From Xenophilus sp003671765 (lineage in GTDB: Bacteria; Pseudomonadota; Gammaproteobacteria; Burkholderiales; Burkholderiaceae_C): a stretch of DNA of 64,000 nucleotides. Below are positions 17,756-25,864 of this stretch, one piece after another. The position numbers were made by a program, and so were the translations under genes. Each line of letters starts with the position of its first letter. Position 1 is the first letter of the stretch. Under the pieces are notes generated by a model. It was not told where the DNA came from, ran no database searches, and saw only the letters and a program-made list of their open reading frames with translations. The stretch is taken from positions 3,286,001 through 3,350,000 of the forward strand of contig CP166702.1 of NCBI GenBank assembly GCA_051414805.1. Direction: 5' to 3'.

Positions 17756-17948
17756 CGGTGACGGCCGCCTCGTCGGCGGCCTCGCTCTCCAGGGAACGGC
17801 TTTGCGCCTCCAGCAGCGCGTTGGAGCGGGACAGGCTGTCCTCCATGCGCACGTTCAGATAGCGCCAACCCCGCGAATAGGGCATGGCGATCGCCATCCA
17901 GACAATGCCCACAGCGCAGAACAGCATGACCGTCATATCCCAATCCAT
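17733..17948 (-). CDS. Possible small membrane protein
   Basis: A 71-residue frame begins MDWDMTVMLFCAVGIVWMA after an AGGGA site. It has one membrane helix (about residues 5-23) and then an acidic, Ser/Glu-rich helix with EDSLSRSNALLEAQSRSLES. No family is recognised. It overlaps the end of the usp gene on the other strand by 23 bases. The amphipathic tail and good ribosome site favour a real gene, but evidence is limited. Confidence 0.5.
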   Translation of the reverse strand: MDWDMTVMLFCAVGIVWMAIAMPYSRGWRYLNVRMEDSLSRSNALLEAQSRSLESEAADEAAVTVTGPATR

Positions 17949-18041
17949 CGCGGCGATCCCTGATGTCTTTGTGCGCAAATTCTAGTCAGCACGCAGGCCC
18001 GCGGGCCGTCTGCCGGCCATCCGCCGCGGGCGCAACCGTGA

Positions 18042-19619
18042 TCAATGTCCGGCGAACAGCGTCTTGTATTGCTCGCGCAGCAGGGCCTTCTGCACCTTGC
18101 CCATGGTGTTGCGCGGCAACTCGGGCACCACGAAGCAGCGCTTGGGAATCTTGAAATTGGCCAGCCTGGCCTTGAGTTCGGTCACGATGCCGTCGGCGTC
18201 GAGGCTGGCTCCCGCCTTGGCGATGACGATCGCCACGCCCACCTCGCCGAAGTCCGGATGCGGCACCCCGACCACCGCACTCTCGGCCACGCCGGGCATC
18301 TCGTTGATGTAGCCCTCGATCTCGGCCGGGTAGACGTTGTAGCCACCGCTGATGATGAGGTCCTTGCTGCGCCCGACGATGGTGACGTAGCCCAGGCCGT
18401 CGACCTTGCCCACGTCGCCGGTCTTGAAGTAGCCGTCGGCGGTGAATTCCTCCCTGGTCTTCTCGGGCATGCGCCAGTAGCCGGCGAAGACGTTGGGGCC
18501 GCTGACCTCGATGTTGCCGATCTCGTCGGTGCCGCAGTCGCGCGCCTCGCCCTTCTCGTCGTACGCGCGCACCCGCAGACTGACGCCCGGCAGCGGGAAG
18601 CCCACGGTGCCGCCGCGGCGCGCGCCCTGCACCGAGGTGTAGGGGTTGGAGGTGAGCATGATCGTCTCGCTCATGCCGTAGCGCTCGAGGATGGTGTGGC
18701 CGGTGCGCTCCTGCCACTCGTTGAAGGTCTCGATCAGGAGCGGCGCGGAGCCGGCGATGAACAGGCGCATGTCCTCGCACTGCTTCTTGCCCAGCAGCGG
18801 CTCGGCCAGCATGCGCACGTAGAGCGTGGGCACGCCCATGAACACGGTCGCGTCCGGCAGCCGCGCCACCACCCGCTTGGGATCGAACCTGGAGAACCAG
18901 ATCATCTTGCTGCCGTTGAGCAGCGCGCCGTGGATCGCCACGAAGAGGCCGTGCACGTGGAAGATCGGCAGCGCATGCAGCAGCACGTCGCCATGCGTCC
19001 AGCCCCAGTAGTCCTTGAGCACCTCGGCGTTGGACCGCAGGTTGCGGTGCGTCAGCATCGCCCCCTTGCTGCGGCCGGTGGTGCCGCTGGTGTAGAGGAT
19101 GGCGGCCAGGTCGTCGTCCTGACGGGTCGCCACGGTGTGCTCGCTGCTGCACTGCACGGCCAGCTCGAGCAGCGTGCCGGTGCGGTTGTCGTCGAGCGTG
19201 AAGACGTGCACCGGGCCGCCCTTCTTGCCCAGCTTCTTCTGCAGCTTCTGCGCGATGGGACCGACCCACGAGGCATTGCGGCTGGCGCAGACCACGACCG
19301 AGGGCTCGGCGTTGTCGAGGAAGTACTCGATCTCGGCGCTCTGGTAGGCGGTGTTGAGCGGCAGGAAGACATAGCCGGCCCGCAGCGTGGCCAGGTACAG
19401 CATCATGGCCTCGACCGACTTCTCGACCTGCACGGCAATGCGCGCGCCCGCCTTGAGCTTGAGCGCCTCGAACAGGTTGGCGATCATCGCGCTGGCCCGG
19501 TCGAGGTCGCGCCAGGAATAGGCCAGGCCCTCGTCCGTCTCCACGGCAATGGCGTCGAGGTCGTGCGGGAAGGCGGCGCGCAGGTGGGCGAACAGGTTGG
19601 CGTTCTGGATCGGGCTCAT
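18042..19619 (-). CDS. matB: Malonyl-CoA synthetase (malonate-CoA ligase)
   Basis: This cytoplasmic adenylate-forming enzyme joins malonate to CoA using ATP. The 525-residue protein has the P-loop-like YTSGTTGRSKGAMLTH near residue 175, the GYFKTGDVG and GRSKDLIISGGYNVYPAEIEG blocks, and the catalytic lysine in LPRNTMGKVQKALLR near the C-terminus. The identity as MatB rather than a general acyl-CoA ligase rests on overall resemblance plus the operon with malonyl-CoA decarboxylase and a GntR-type regulator. It is the last gene of that minus-strand operon, 60 bases after the enoyl-CoA hydratase. Confidence 0.92.
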   Translation of the reverse strand: MSPIQNANLFAHLRAAFPHDLDAIAVETDEGLAYSWRDLDRASAMIANLFEALKLKAGARIAVQVEKSVEAMMLYLATLRAGYVFLPLNTAYQSAEIEYFLDNAEPSVVVCASRNASWVGPIAQKLQKKLGKKGGPVHVFTLDDNRTGTLLELAVQCSSEHTVATRQDDDLAAILYTSGTTGRSKGAMLTHRNLRSNAEVLKDYWGWTHGDVLLHALPIFHVHGLFVAIHGALLNGSKMIWFSRFDPKRVVARLPDATVFMGVPTLYVRMLAEPLLGKKQCEDMRLFIAGSAPLLIETFNEWQERTGHTILERYGMSETIMLTSNPYTSVQGARRGGTVGFPLPGVSLRVRAYDEKGEARDCGTDEIGNIEVSGPNVFAGYWRMPEKTREEFTADGYFKTGDVGKVDGLGYVTIVGRSKDLIISGGYNVYPAEIEGYINEMPGVAESAVVGVPHPDFGEVGVAIVIAKAGASLDADGIVTELKARLANFKIPKRCFVVPELPRNTMGKVQKALLREQYKTLFAGH

Positions 19620-19679
19620 GGCGGTGGAACGAAGGGCGAAAGGAAGGAAGAAGAAGGCAGAAGAGAAGAAAGCGACGGT

Positions 19680-20486
19680 TCAGAAATTCGGGCTGCGCTT
19701 GGCCAGGAAGGCGCCGATTCCCTCGCGGTGTTCGGCCGAGTCGGCATAACGGTAGGCGTCCGCCAACAGACTTGCTATCGTATCGATAGCACCGCCCCCA
19801 GCATCCACGGGTGCCGGCGCCCGATTCAATGCCGAGAACGTGGCCTTGTTCAGCCGCGCGGCCTGGGGTGCGAGTGTGGCGATGCGACGCGCATGCTGCA
19901 AGCACGCATCGGCCACCGCGTCGTCGGGCAGCACGCGCAGCAGAAAGCCCGCGTCGTACAGCCGCTGCGCGTCGTGCACGCCGGCGGCCAGCAGCATGTC
20001 GCGCGCCAGCACGTCGCCGACCGCGCCGCGCACCAGCGCGGCTTCGCGCGGCGCCATCGGGAAGCCCAGCTTGGCGATCGGCGCGCCGAACTTCGCCCCG
20101 GCGCCGGCCAGGCGGATGTCGCAGCAGCTGGCGATCTCCAGGCCCGCGCCCATGCAGGCGCCCTCGATCTGCGCGACCAGCGGCACCGGGCAGGCCAGCA
20201 GCGCCGCCAGGGCGCCCCAGACCTCGTCCTCGTGGAAGGCCCGCAGGCGCGCCTCGTCGTAACGGAAGTCCGGGTACTCCGAGATGTCGCCGCCCGCGCA
20301 GAACGCCCCGCCCTCCCCCCGCACCATCACGCAGCGCAAGCTTGCGTCGCCCGACAGCGCCTCGGCCGCCGACCGCAGCTCGCGCCACATCGCCCGCGTC
20401 ATGGCGTTTAACCGACCGGGATTGCGCAGCGTGAGGGTGGCAACCGCGGCGTCGCGGTGCAGGAGGACAGCGGGCACATCATTCAT
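19680..20486 (-). CDS. Enoyl-CoA hydratase/isomerase family protein of the malonate operon
   Basis: The 268-residue crotonase-fold protein has the oxyanion-hole block GEGGAFCAGGDISEY and VAQIEGACMGAGLEIASCCDIRLA. A family lysine/Arg-rich C-terminus ends FLAKRSPNF. The start at 20486 (MNDVPAVLL) is chosen; two in-frame ATGs lie 3 and 6 codons further up. The stretch encoding APAPVDAGGGAIDTIASL (around 19771-19830) coincides with a copy of the dispersed GATAGC repeat, so the gene seems to have absorbed a repeat in frame. Its substrate in malonate metabolism is unclear. Confidence 0.85.
   Translation of the reverse strand: MNDVPAVLLHRDAAVATLTLRNPGRLNAMTRAMWRELRSAAEALSGDASLRCVMVRGEGGAFCAGGDISEYPDFRYDEARLRAFHEDEVWGALAALLACPVPLVAQIEGACMGAGLEIASCCDIRLAGAGAKFGAPIAKLGFPMAPREAALVRGAVGDVLARDMLLAAGVHDAQRLYDAGFLLRVLPDDAVADACLQHARRIATLAPQAARLNKATFSALNRAPAPVDAGGGAIDTIASLLADAYRYADSAEHREGIGAFLAKRSPNF
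19771..19830 (+). repeat. Dispersed GATAGCTGCT element, copy F, inside a coding region
   Basis: The strand shown carries TGCTATCGTATCGATAGC, then CCACGGGTGCCGGCGCCCGATT, the same palindromic head and GC-rich middle as the other copies (compare GCTATCGTTTCGATAGC at 3566). It lies wholly inside the enoyl-CoA hydratase gene, where it encodes an Ala/Gly/Pro-rich linker near the C-terminus. Confidence 0.55.
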
Positions 20487-20552
20487 GGCATGCATTCTGG
20501 CCACAAACGATGCAGCATCGGCCTCGGAACTCGGGCCGGTCCCCCATCAGGG

Positions 20553-20637
20553 CACCCGCGGAACTGGCTTTGCCAGGCCGCTGGGTGCGCCCCCTTCGCG
20601 CAGCGGAAGGGGGAGCCGCGAAGCGGCATGGGGGATG
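20553..20637. repeat. Structured CCCCCTTC/GAAGGGGG element
   Basis: Within the gap between the enoyl-CoA hydratase and Bug genes is a hairpin CCCCCTTC-GCGCAGCG-GAAGGGGG (20590-20613), a second small hairpin GCCGC-GAA-GCGGC (20615-20627) and outer arms CCCCCAT / ATGGGGG. The compact nested structure is typical of intergenic repeats. Only one clear copy is in this window. It could also act as a processing site or attenuator inside the malonate operon. Confidence 0.55.
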
Positions 20638-21627
20638 TCATTCGAGCTTCGCGCCAGAGGCCTTCACCACCGCCGCCCAGCGCTTGACCTCACCGCTCAC
20701 GAACTGGCCGTACGGCGCGCCCACCAGATTCGGGATCTCCGAACCGTTCTGCGCCCAGATGGTCTTGAGCTCGTCGGTGGCCAGCGACTTGCGCATGTCG
20801 TCGGTGATGCGGGCCACCGTGTCGGCCGGCGTGCCCTTGGGCGCCCACAACCCGTACCAGGTGGTCACGGTGTAGTCCGGAAGCCCCACCTCGGCGGCGC
20901 AGGGCACGTCGGGAAACGCGGGGTTGCGCTTGGCGCCGGCCACCATCAGCGCCTTGATGCGGCCGGCCTTGATGTGCTGCGCCGAGGAGCCCAGGCCGTC
21001 GAAGCCGCAGTCCACATTGCCCGCGATCAGGTCCTGCAGCATCGGACCGGCGCCACGGTAGGGGATGTGGGTGATGAAGGTGCCGGTCTGCAGCTTGAAC
21101 AGCTCGCCCGCCAGGTGGTGCGAGGTGCCCGCGCCGGCCGATGCGTAGTTGAGCTTGCCGGGGTTCTTCTTCGCGTAGGCGATGAATTCCTGGATCGTCG
21201 GCTGCGTCACGCGGCGCGGATTGACCACCACCACCTGCGGCACGTTGGCCAGCAGCATGATCGGCACGAAGTCCTTCTCGATGTCGTAGTCGAGCCTGGG
21301 GTAGATCGACGGCGCGATGGCGTGATGCACTGCGCCCATGAAGAGCACGTAGCCATCCGGCGCGCCCTTGGCCGCGATGCTGGCGCCGACGGTGCCGCCG
21401 GCGCCGCCGCGGTTGTCGATCACCAGAGTCTGGCCCGCCACCTTGCCGAACTGCGCCGACAGCGGCCGCGCGAAGGCGTCCGTGCCGCCGCCGGCCGGAA
21501 AGGGCACGACCATGGTCACCGGCTTGGTCGGCCAGCCGCTGCCCTGGGCCTGCACGCCGCCCACCGCCAGCGCCGCACCCGCGGCGGCCAGGCGCAAGAC
21601 GTCGCGCCGCTGAAACTGTTCTGCCAT
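20638..21627 (-). CDS. Bug/TctC-type periplasmic solute receptor of the malonate operon
   Basis: This is a periplasmic binding protein of the tripartite tricarboxylate transporter (Bug) family, 329 residues. It has a Tat-like leader (QRRDVLRLAAAGAALAVGG, cleavage near AQ) and the family blocks WPTKPVTMVVPFPAGGGTD, VIDNRGGAGGTVGA, APDGYVLFMG and YRGAGPMLQDLIAGNVDCGFD. Placed between matA and the crotonase gene it probably captures malonate. The membrane partners TctA/TctB are not in this window. The dispersed element in the gap downstream separates it from the next gene. Confidence 0.92.
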   Translation of the reverse strand: MAEQFQRRDVLRLAAAGAALAVGGVQAQGSGWPTKPVTMVVPFPAGGGTDAFARPLSAQFGKVAGQTLVIDNRGGAGGTVGASIAAKGAPDGYVLFMGAVHHAIAPSIYPRLDYDIEKDFVPIMLLANVPQVVVVNPRRVTQPTIQEFIAYAKKNPGKLNYASAGAGTSHHLAGELFKLQTGTFITHIPYRGAGPMLQDLIAGNVDCGFDGLGSSAQHIKAGRIKALMVAGAKRNPAFPDVPCAAEVGLPDYTVTTWYGLWAPKGTPADTVARITDDMRKSLATDELKTIWAQNGSEIPNLVGAPYGQFVSGEVKRWAAVVKASGAKLE

Positions 21628-21698
21628 CTGTTGTCTCCAGTCTGCTGTGATGCCGGGGCCTTCGGCATCGTTTGTGTGTGTGATACGGCCCGGAAGAT

Positions 21699-23180
21699 TC
21701 AGGTCTTGAGGAACAGGTCCTCGATGTCGCCGGACACCGGCACCCTGCCCTGCGCCAGCAGCGCGCGGTGCTTGTCCAGGCGCTTGAGGTCGTAAAGATA
21801 GTTCACCATCAGGCCCCAGGACTGCTTCATCCCCTTGGCCGAAGGGTCGGCCGCCCAGTCCAGGCGCTCGACCCGCGCGCCGTTGCCCAGGTGGAAGCGC
21901 GCCACGGCATCCAGCGGCTTGTCGTCCTTGAGGCCCCGCCCCAGGTACTCGGCCGCGCACTGCAGCAGCGCCAGGCGCAGCGGCGACTTCGGGCCCAGCG
22001 TCAGCGCGTCGTCCAGCGCGGACAGGAAGCGCTCGGCCGTGGGCGGCATCGAGCCCAGCAGGCGACCCAGCGCCTCGGCCTGCTTCTCGGGCAGGCGCGC
22101 CAGCAGCCCGGCGGCGTTCTGGCCCAGCCACGAACGCAGCCCCGGGATCGGCGACAGGGTCGCGAAGGTCTTGAGCTTGGGGAACTCGGCGCGCAGCGTC
22201 TCCACCACGCGCTTGATCAGCGAATCGCCGAAGCTCACGCCGCGCAGGCCCGACTGGGTGTTGCTGATCGAATAGAAGATCGCGGTCGTGGCCTTCTCCA
22301 CGCCGGGCGACGCCGCTTCGTCCAGCAGCGGCGTGATGCTGTCGCTGATGGCATCGGTCAGCGCCACCTCCACGAAGATCAGCGGCACGCCGGGCATGCG
22401 CGGATGGAAGAAGCCGTAGCAGCGGCGGTCCTTCTCGTCGAGCCGGTTCTTCACGTCCGACCAGCTCTTGATGTCGTGTACCGCTTCGTAGCGGATCAGC
22501 TTCTCGATCAGCGAGGCCGGCGAATCCCAGCTGATGCGCTGCAGCTCGAGAAAAGCGACGTCGAACCAGGTGGTGAACAGCTGCTCCAGTTCGGCGTCGA
22601 GCGCGAGCAGGCGACGGTCCTTCTTGAGCTCGGGCAGCAGTTCGGCGCGCAGGTCGACGAGGAAGCCCAGCCCGTCCGCATCCACCGCAAAGCGCTGCAG
22701 CAGCCGTGCGCGCGGCGACACCAGCGCGCGGCGCAGCTTGAGCTCGGCCTGGCTGTGTTCGGGCGAGCCGACCGGGGTGGCCTCGTACTGCTCCCGCGCC
22801 ACCTTGATCTTCTGCCCGTCCGGCGCGAAGCACTCGGCCATCAGCAGCCAGACGTCGCGCCGCTCGGCAGCCGGCAGGGCCGCGTAGGCCTGGGCCACGG
22901 CATGCGCGCGGCGGCCCGCCTCGACCTCGCTGACGCGCGCGTCGACCACGGCCTGCAGGTCCTCGAGCATCTTGCGCAGGGCGCGCGGCGCCATCGCCTC
23001 GCCGTGGCGGCGCAGCGTGGCGTCCAGCCGTTCGGCCAGCGTGCGCGGCGGGCGGTCGTCGGACGCTCCTTTTTTCGTAGCAGCCTTCGCAGGCGCCGCG
23101 GGCGCTGCAGCCCCTTTTTCTTCGGAACTGGTGGCGCGCAGCAGCGACACGCTGCGCTGCAGCCATTCGGATGCGCTCAT
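21699..23180 (-). CDS. matA: Malonyl-CoA decarboxylase
   Basis: The enzyme turns malonyl-CoA into acetyl-CoA and CO2. The 493-residue protein has the MCD family layout: an N-terminal helical domain and a C-terminal catalytic domain with CYGFFHPRMPGVPL, FYSISNTQSGLRGVSFGDSLI, FATLSPIPGLRSWL and FHLGNGARVERLDWA, then GLMVNYLYDLKRLDKH. The Ser of the FATLSPIPG block and the His of the FHLGNGA block match catalytic residues known for the family. Residues about 17-42 form an Ala/Lys-rich linker. It lies 34 bases after the GntR regulator gene and 71 before the Bug receptor. Confidence 0.95.
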   Translation of the reverse strand: MSASEWLQRSVSLLRATSSEEKGAAAPAAPAKAATKKGASDDRPPRTLAERLDATLRRHGEAMAPRALRKMLEDLQAVVDARVSEVEAGRRAHAVAQAYAALPAAERRDVWLLMAECFAPDGQKIKVAREQYEATPVGSPEHSQAELKLRRALVSPRARLLQRFAVDADGLGFLVDLRAELLPELKKDRRLLALDAELEQLFTTWFDVAFLELQRISWDSPASLIEKLIRYEAVHDIKSWSDVKNRLDEKDRRCYGFFHPRMPGVPLIFVEVALTDAISDSITPLLDEAASPGVEKATTAIFYSISNTQSGLRGVSFGDSLIKRVVETLRAEFPKLKTFATLSPIPGLRSWLGQNAAGLLARLPEKQAEALGRLLGSMPPTAERFLSALDDALTLGPKSPLRLALLQCAAEYLGRGLKDDKPLDAVARFHLGNGARVERLDWAADPSAKGMKQSWGLMVNYLYDLKRLDKHRALLAQGRVPVSGDIEDLFLKT

Positions 23181-23214
23181 GCGCCCGCTCCCGGGCGACG
23201 GGTGTTCGATGGGG

Positions 23215-23883
23215 TCATGCGGAAAACCTCGCTTTCTGTTGCAGCGCCACGGCCCGCAGGGCCTCGCGCTGGCGGTTCAGGTGGGTGCGCATCGCGGCCT
23301 CGGCGCCGTCGCTGTCGCGTGCCTTGAGGGCAGCGAACACGGCCAGGTGCTCCGACAGGCTCTGGTCGAGCCGGCCCGGCGCATGCAGCTGCTGCAGGCG
23401 CGCGAGCTTGAGGATCTTGCGCAGGTCGCCGATCACCTGCGCCAGCCAGCGGTTGTCGGCCAGGGAGATGATGGCTTCGTGAATGGCGTAGTTCGTCGCG
23501 TAGTACTCGTTAATGCGCCTGGCCTTCGCATGGCGCTCGAGCTTCTCGTGCATCGACTCCAGCGCCTCGAGTTCGGCGTCGGTGGCGTTGCGCGCGGCTT
23601 CCCAGGCGCAGCGGCCCTCGAGCAGCGCGATCACCGGGAAGATCTCGTCCAGGTCCTTCTGCGTCACCTCGGCCACGAAGCAGCCGCGGCGCGGCTCGTG
23701 ACGCAGCAGGCCCTCGGCCGTGAGCACCTTCAGCGCCTCGCGCAGCGGCGTGCGCGAGATCTCCAGCCGCTCGCACAGCGCCGCCTCGTCGAGGAAGCTG
23801 CCGGGCACCAGCGTGCCCGCGAAGATCTCCTCGCGCAGCGTGGCGGCGACCTGGTCGTGCAGCGAATGCGGAACGATGCGCAT
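23215..23883 (-). CDS. GntR-family (FCD) regulator of the malonate operon
   Basis: The 222-residue DNA-binding protein has an N-terminal winged helix (about 8-75, with LHDQVAATLREEIFAGTL and the EISRTPLREALKVLTAEGLL recognition region). A C-terminal FCD all-helical ligand domain (about 85-215) follows, with metal-binding candidates Asp and His in NYAIHEAI and SEHLAVF. It is first in the operon and likely represses it until malonate or malonyl-CoA is present, as known for MatR-type proteins. A perfect 16-bp palindrome about 108 bases upstream is the probable operator. Confidence 0.9.
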   Translation of the reverse strand: MRIVPHSLHDQVAATLREEIFAGTLVPGSFLDEAALCERLEISRTPLREALKVLTAEGLLRHEPRRGCFVAEVTQKDLDEIFPVIALLEGRCAWEAARNATDAELEALESMHEKLERHAKARRINEYYATNYAIHEAIISLADNRWLAQVIGDLRKILKLARLQQLHAPGRLDQSLSEHLAVFAALKARDSDGAEAAMRTHLNRQREALRAVALQQKARFSA

Positions 23884-23990
23884 GGCGGTGACGGGCTCCA
23901 GCGGCAGGACGCGACGCGGCCAGAAGCCCGCGATGCGTCGAAGATCAGGGCGCCCCTGCCTACGGAAGTCGATGCGGGGAGAGGCGCCTG

Positions 23991-24006
23991 TAATTACCGG
24001 TAATTA
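23991..24006. promoter_or_regulatory. Perfect 16-bp palindrome, probable GntR operator
   Basis: TAATTACCGGTAATTA stands out as an AT-rich self-complementary site in a GC-rich gap, 107 bases before the GntR gene and 149 bases before the RlmN-like gene. Length and symmetry suit an FCD-GntR dimer. The assignment to this regulator is inference. Confidence 0.7.
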
Positions 24007-24155
24007 TGGGAATGCACCCGTGCAAGCGCAAGCGCCCCGGCGTCGGACAAACCCTTGGGTCCGCGCGTGCATGGACAATGGCCGCACACGCTCCACGATG
24101 TGGGCGGCGCCGCCGGCATCGAGGCGCCGCCGCGGCCCGGCGCGTTCCACCACCC

Positions 24156-25214
24156 ATGAAACTCCACCAACTGCGACAGCGCCTGCGCGATGCGGGGGCC
24201 GGCCCCAGCCACGAGCAGCGCATCCTGCGCAACTGGTCGCATGCGCTGGCGCGCGAGAGCGGCCGCCGCCGGCCGTCGACCTTCTTTCCCGCCCCGCTGC
24301 TGGCCGCCCTGCCCGGCATCGAGGCCGAACTCGCGGGCCTGGCGCGGCTGCGCAGCGCCCACACCGGCGCCGACGGCTCGGAGCGCCTGCTGGTGGCACT
24401 GGCAGACGGCCAGGCCGTGGAAAGCGTCCTGCTGCCGCGCGACGGGCTGTGCGTGTCGACGCAGGTCGGCTGCGCGGTCGGCTGCCGCTTCTGCATGACC
24501 GGCCGCGACGGGCTGCTGCGCCAGGTCGGCAGTGCCGAGATCGTGGCGCAGGTGGCGCTCGCCCGCGCGCGGCGGCCGGTGCGCAAGGTGGTCTTCATGG
24601 GCATGGGCGAGCCGGCCCACAACCTCGACAACGTGCTGGAGGCCATCGACTTCCTCGGCACGGCGGGCAACGTGGGCCACAAGAACCTCGTCTTCTCCAC
24701 CGTCGGCGATCCGCGCGCCTTCGAGCGGCTGCATCGCCAGCAGGTGCGGCCGGCCCTCGCGGTGTCGCTGCACACCACGCGCGCCGGCCTGCGCCGCGAG
24801 CTGCTGCCGCGCGCCCCCGAGCTGAGCCCGGAGGAACTGGTCGCCGCCGCCGAAGGCTATGCACGCGCCACCGGCTACCCGATCCAGTACCAGTGGACCC
24901 TGCTGGACGGCGTCAACGACGGCGAGGAAGAACTCGACGGCCTCGTGCGCCTGCTCCGAGGCAAGTACGGCGTGCTCAACGTCATCCCCTTCAACGAGGT
25001 CGAGGGCGCGGGCTTCGGCCGGCCGGGCTGGGAGCGCTGCCGCGCCTTCGCGCGCACGCTGCACGAGCGCGGCATCCTCACCAAGCTGCGTGACTCGGCC
25101 GGGCAGGACATCGATGGCGGCTGCGGGCAGTTGCGGGCACGGACCCTCGGCCTCGCGCAGCCGCTGCGGCGCATCGCCGTCGCGGATGCCGCACGACACC
25201 GTGCCGCGCCCTGA
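24156..25214 (+). CDS. RlmN/Cfr-type radical SAM methyltransferase (paralog-like)
   Basis: The 352-residue protein has all four functional cysteines of the RlmN/Cfr family: the iron-sulfur motif Cys106, Cys110, Cys113 (GCAVGCRFCMTG), Cys99 (LCVSTQVGC), and the methyl-carrying Cys323 in GQDIDGGCGQL. Blocks VVFMGMGEPAHNLDNV and VIPFNEVEGAGF also match. Canonical RlmN methylates C2 of A2503 in 23S rRNA and tRNA. This one departs from the usual sequence (SLHTTRAGLRRELLPR for SLHAPNDELR; IQYQW for VEYVM) and has a short N-terminal domain. It is also not in the usual ndk-rlmN neighbourhood, so it is probably a second copy. The ATG at 24156 is chosen because the upstream frame is Arg-rich and unlike the family. 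Confidence 0.85.
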   Translation: MKLHQLRQRLRDAGAGPSHEQRILRNWSHALARESGRRRPSTFFPAPLLAALPGIEAELAGLARLRSAHTGADGSERLLVALADGQAVESVLLPRDGLCVSTQVGCAVGCRFCMTGRDGLLRQVGSAEIVAQVALARARRPVRKVVFMGMGEPAHNLDNVLEAIDFLGTAGNVGHKNLVFSTVGDPRAFERLHRQQVRPALAVSLHTTRAGLRRELLPRAPELSPEELVAAAEGYARATGYPIQYQWTLLDGVNDGEEELDGLVRLLRGKYGVLNVIPFNEVEGAGFGRPGWERCRAFARTLHERGILTKLRDSAGQDIDGGCGQLRARTLGLAQPLRRIAVADAARHRAAP

Positions 25215-25249
25215 AATCCCCCGCCTTCGCCATCGAAAGGAACCCAGGC

Positions 25250-25858
25250 ATGCAATCGGCCGACGCCGCCCTCTTCGACGCGGCCTACTACGAGCGCTTC
25301 TACTTCGACCAGAAGACGCGGGTGTCGGACCCGCAGCACGTCGAGCGCCTAGGCGCCTTCGTGTGCAGCTACCTGCAATACCTGCGCGTGCCGGTGCAGC
25401 GCGTGCTCGATGTGGGCTGCGGCATCGGGCTGTGGCGCGACATCGTGGCGCGTCAGTTCCCGCAGGCGCAGTTCCACGGCGTGGAGATCAGCGAGTACCT
25501 GTGCCAGCGCTACGGCTGGACACAGGGCTCGGTGGTGGATTACACGACGCGCGAGCCCTTCGACCTCGTGATCTGCCAGGGCGTGCTGGCGTACCTCAGC
25601 CCGGCAGACCTCAAGCGCGCGCTGCGCAACCTGGGCACGCTCACGCGCGGCGCGCTGTACCTGGAGGTGGTCACGCGCGAGGACTACGAGAACGACATCG
25701 TGGACGACACGCTGACCGACCCGCGCCTCTTCCGGCACCGTGCCGAGGCCTACCGGCGCGGCCTCGCGCCGAACTTCAGGCACGCGGGCGGCGGCGTCTG
25801 GCTCAGCCGCGACTGCGAGGTGCCGCTCTACGCCATGGAGTGCGCCGACGACGCGTAG
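25250..25858 (+). CDS. Class I SAM-dependent methyltransferase
   Basis: The 202-residue protein has a Rossmann methyltransferase core: motif I VLDVGCGIGLWRDIV near residue 53, acidic motif II VEISEYL, and post motifs FDLVICQGVLAYL and LYLEVVTREDY. The substrate is unknown. It follows the RlmN-like gene by 35 bases on the same strand with an AAAGGAA site, so the two may be co-transcribed. Nothing ties it to RNA or to small molecules in particular. Confidence 0.85.
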   Translation: MQSADAALFDAAYYERFYFDQKTRVSDPQHVERLGAFVCSYLQYLRVPVQRVLDVGCGIGLWRDIVARQFPQAQFHGVEISEYLCQRYGWTQGSVVDYTTREPFDLVICQGVLAYLSPADLKRALRNLGTLTRGALYLEVVTREDYENDIVDDTLTDPRLFRHRAEAYRRGLAPNFRHAGGGVWLSRDCEVPLYAMECADDA

Positions 25859-25864
25859 CCGTGG

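Noticed and set aside
23066..23128. A possible further copy of the GATAGC repeat in the malonyl-CoA decarboxylase linker
   Set aside because: The DNA has a GTAGCAGCC and GCGGGCGCTGCAGCCCCTTTTTC resemblance, but an Ala/Lys-rich linker alone can produce it. The match is too weak to call.
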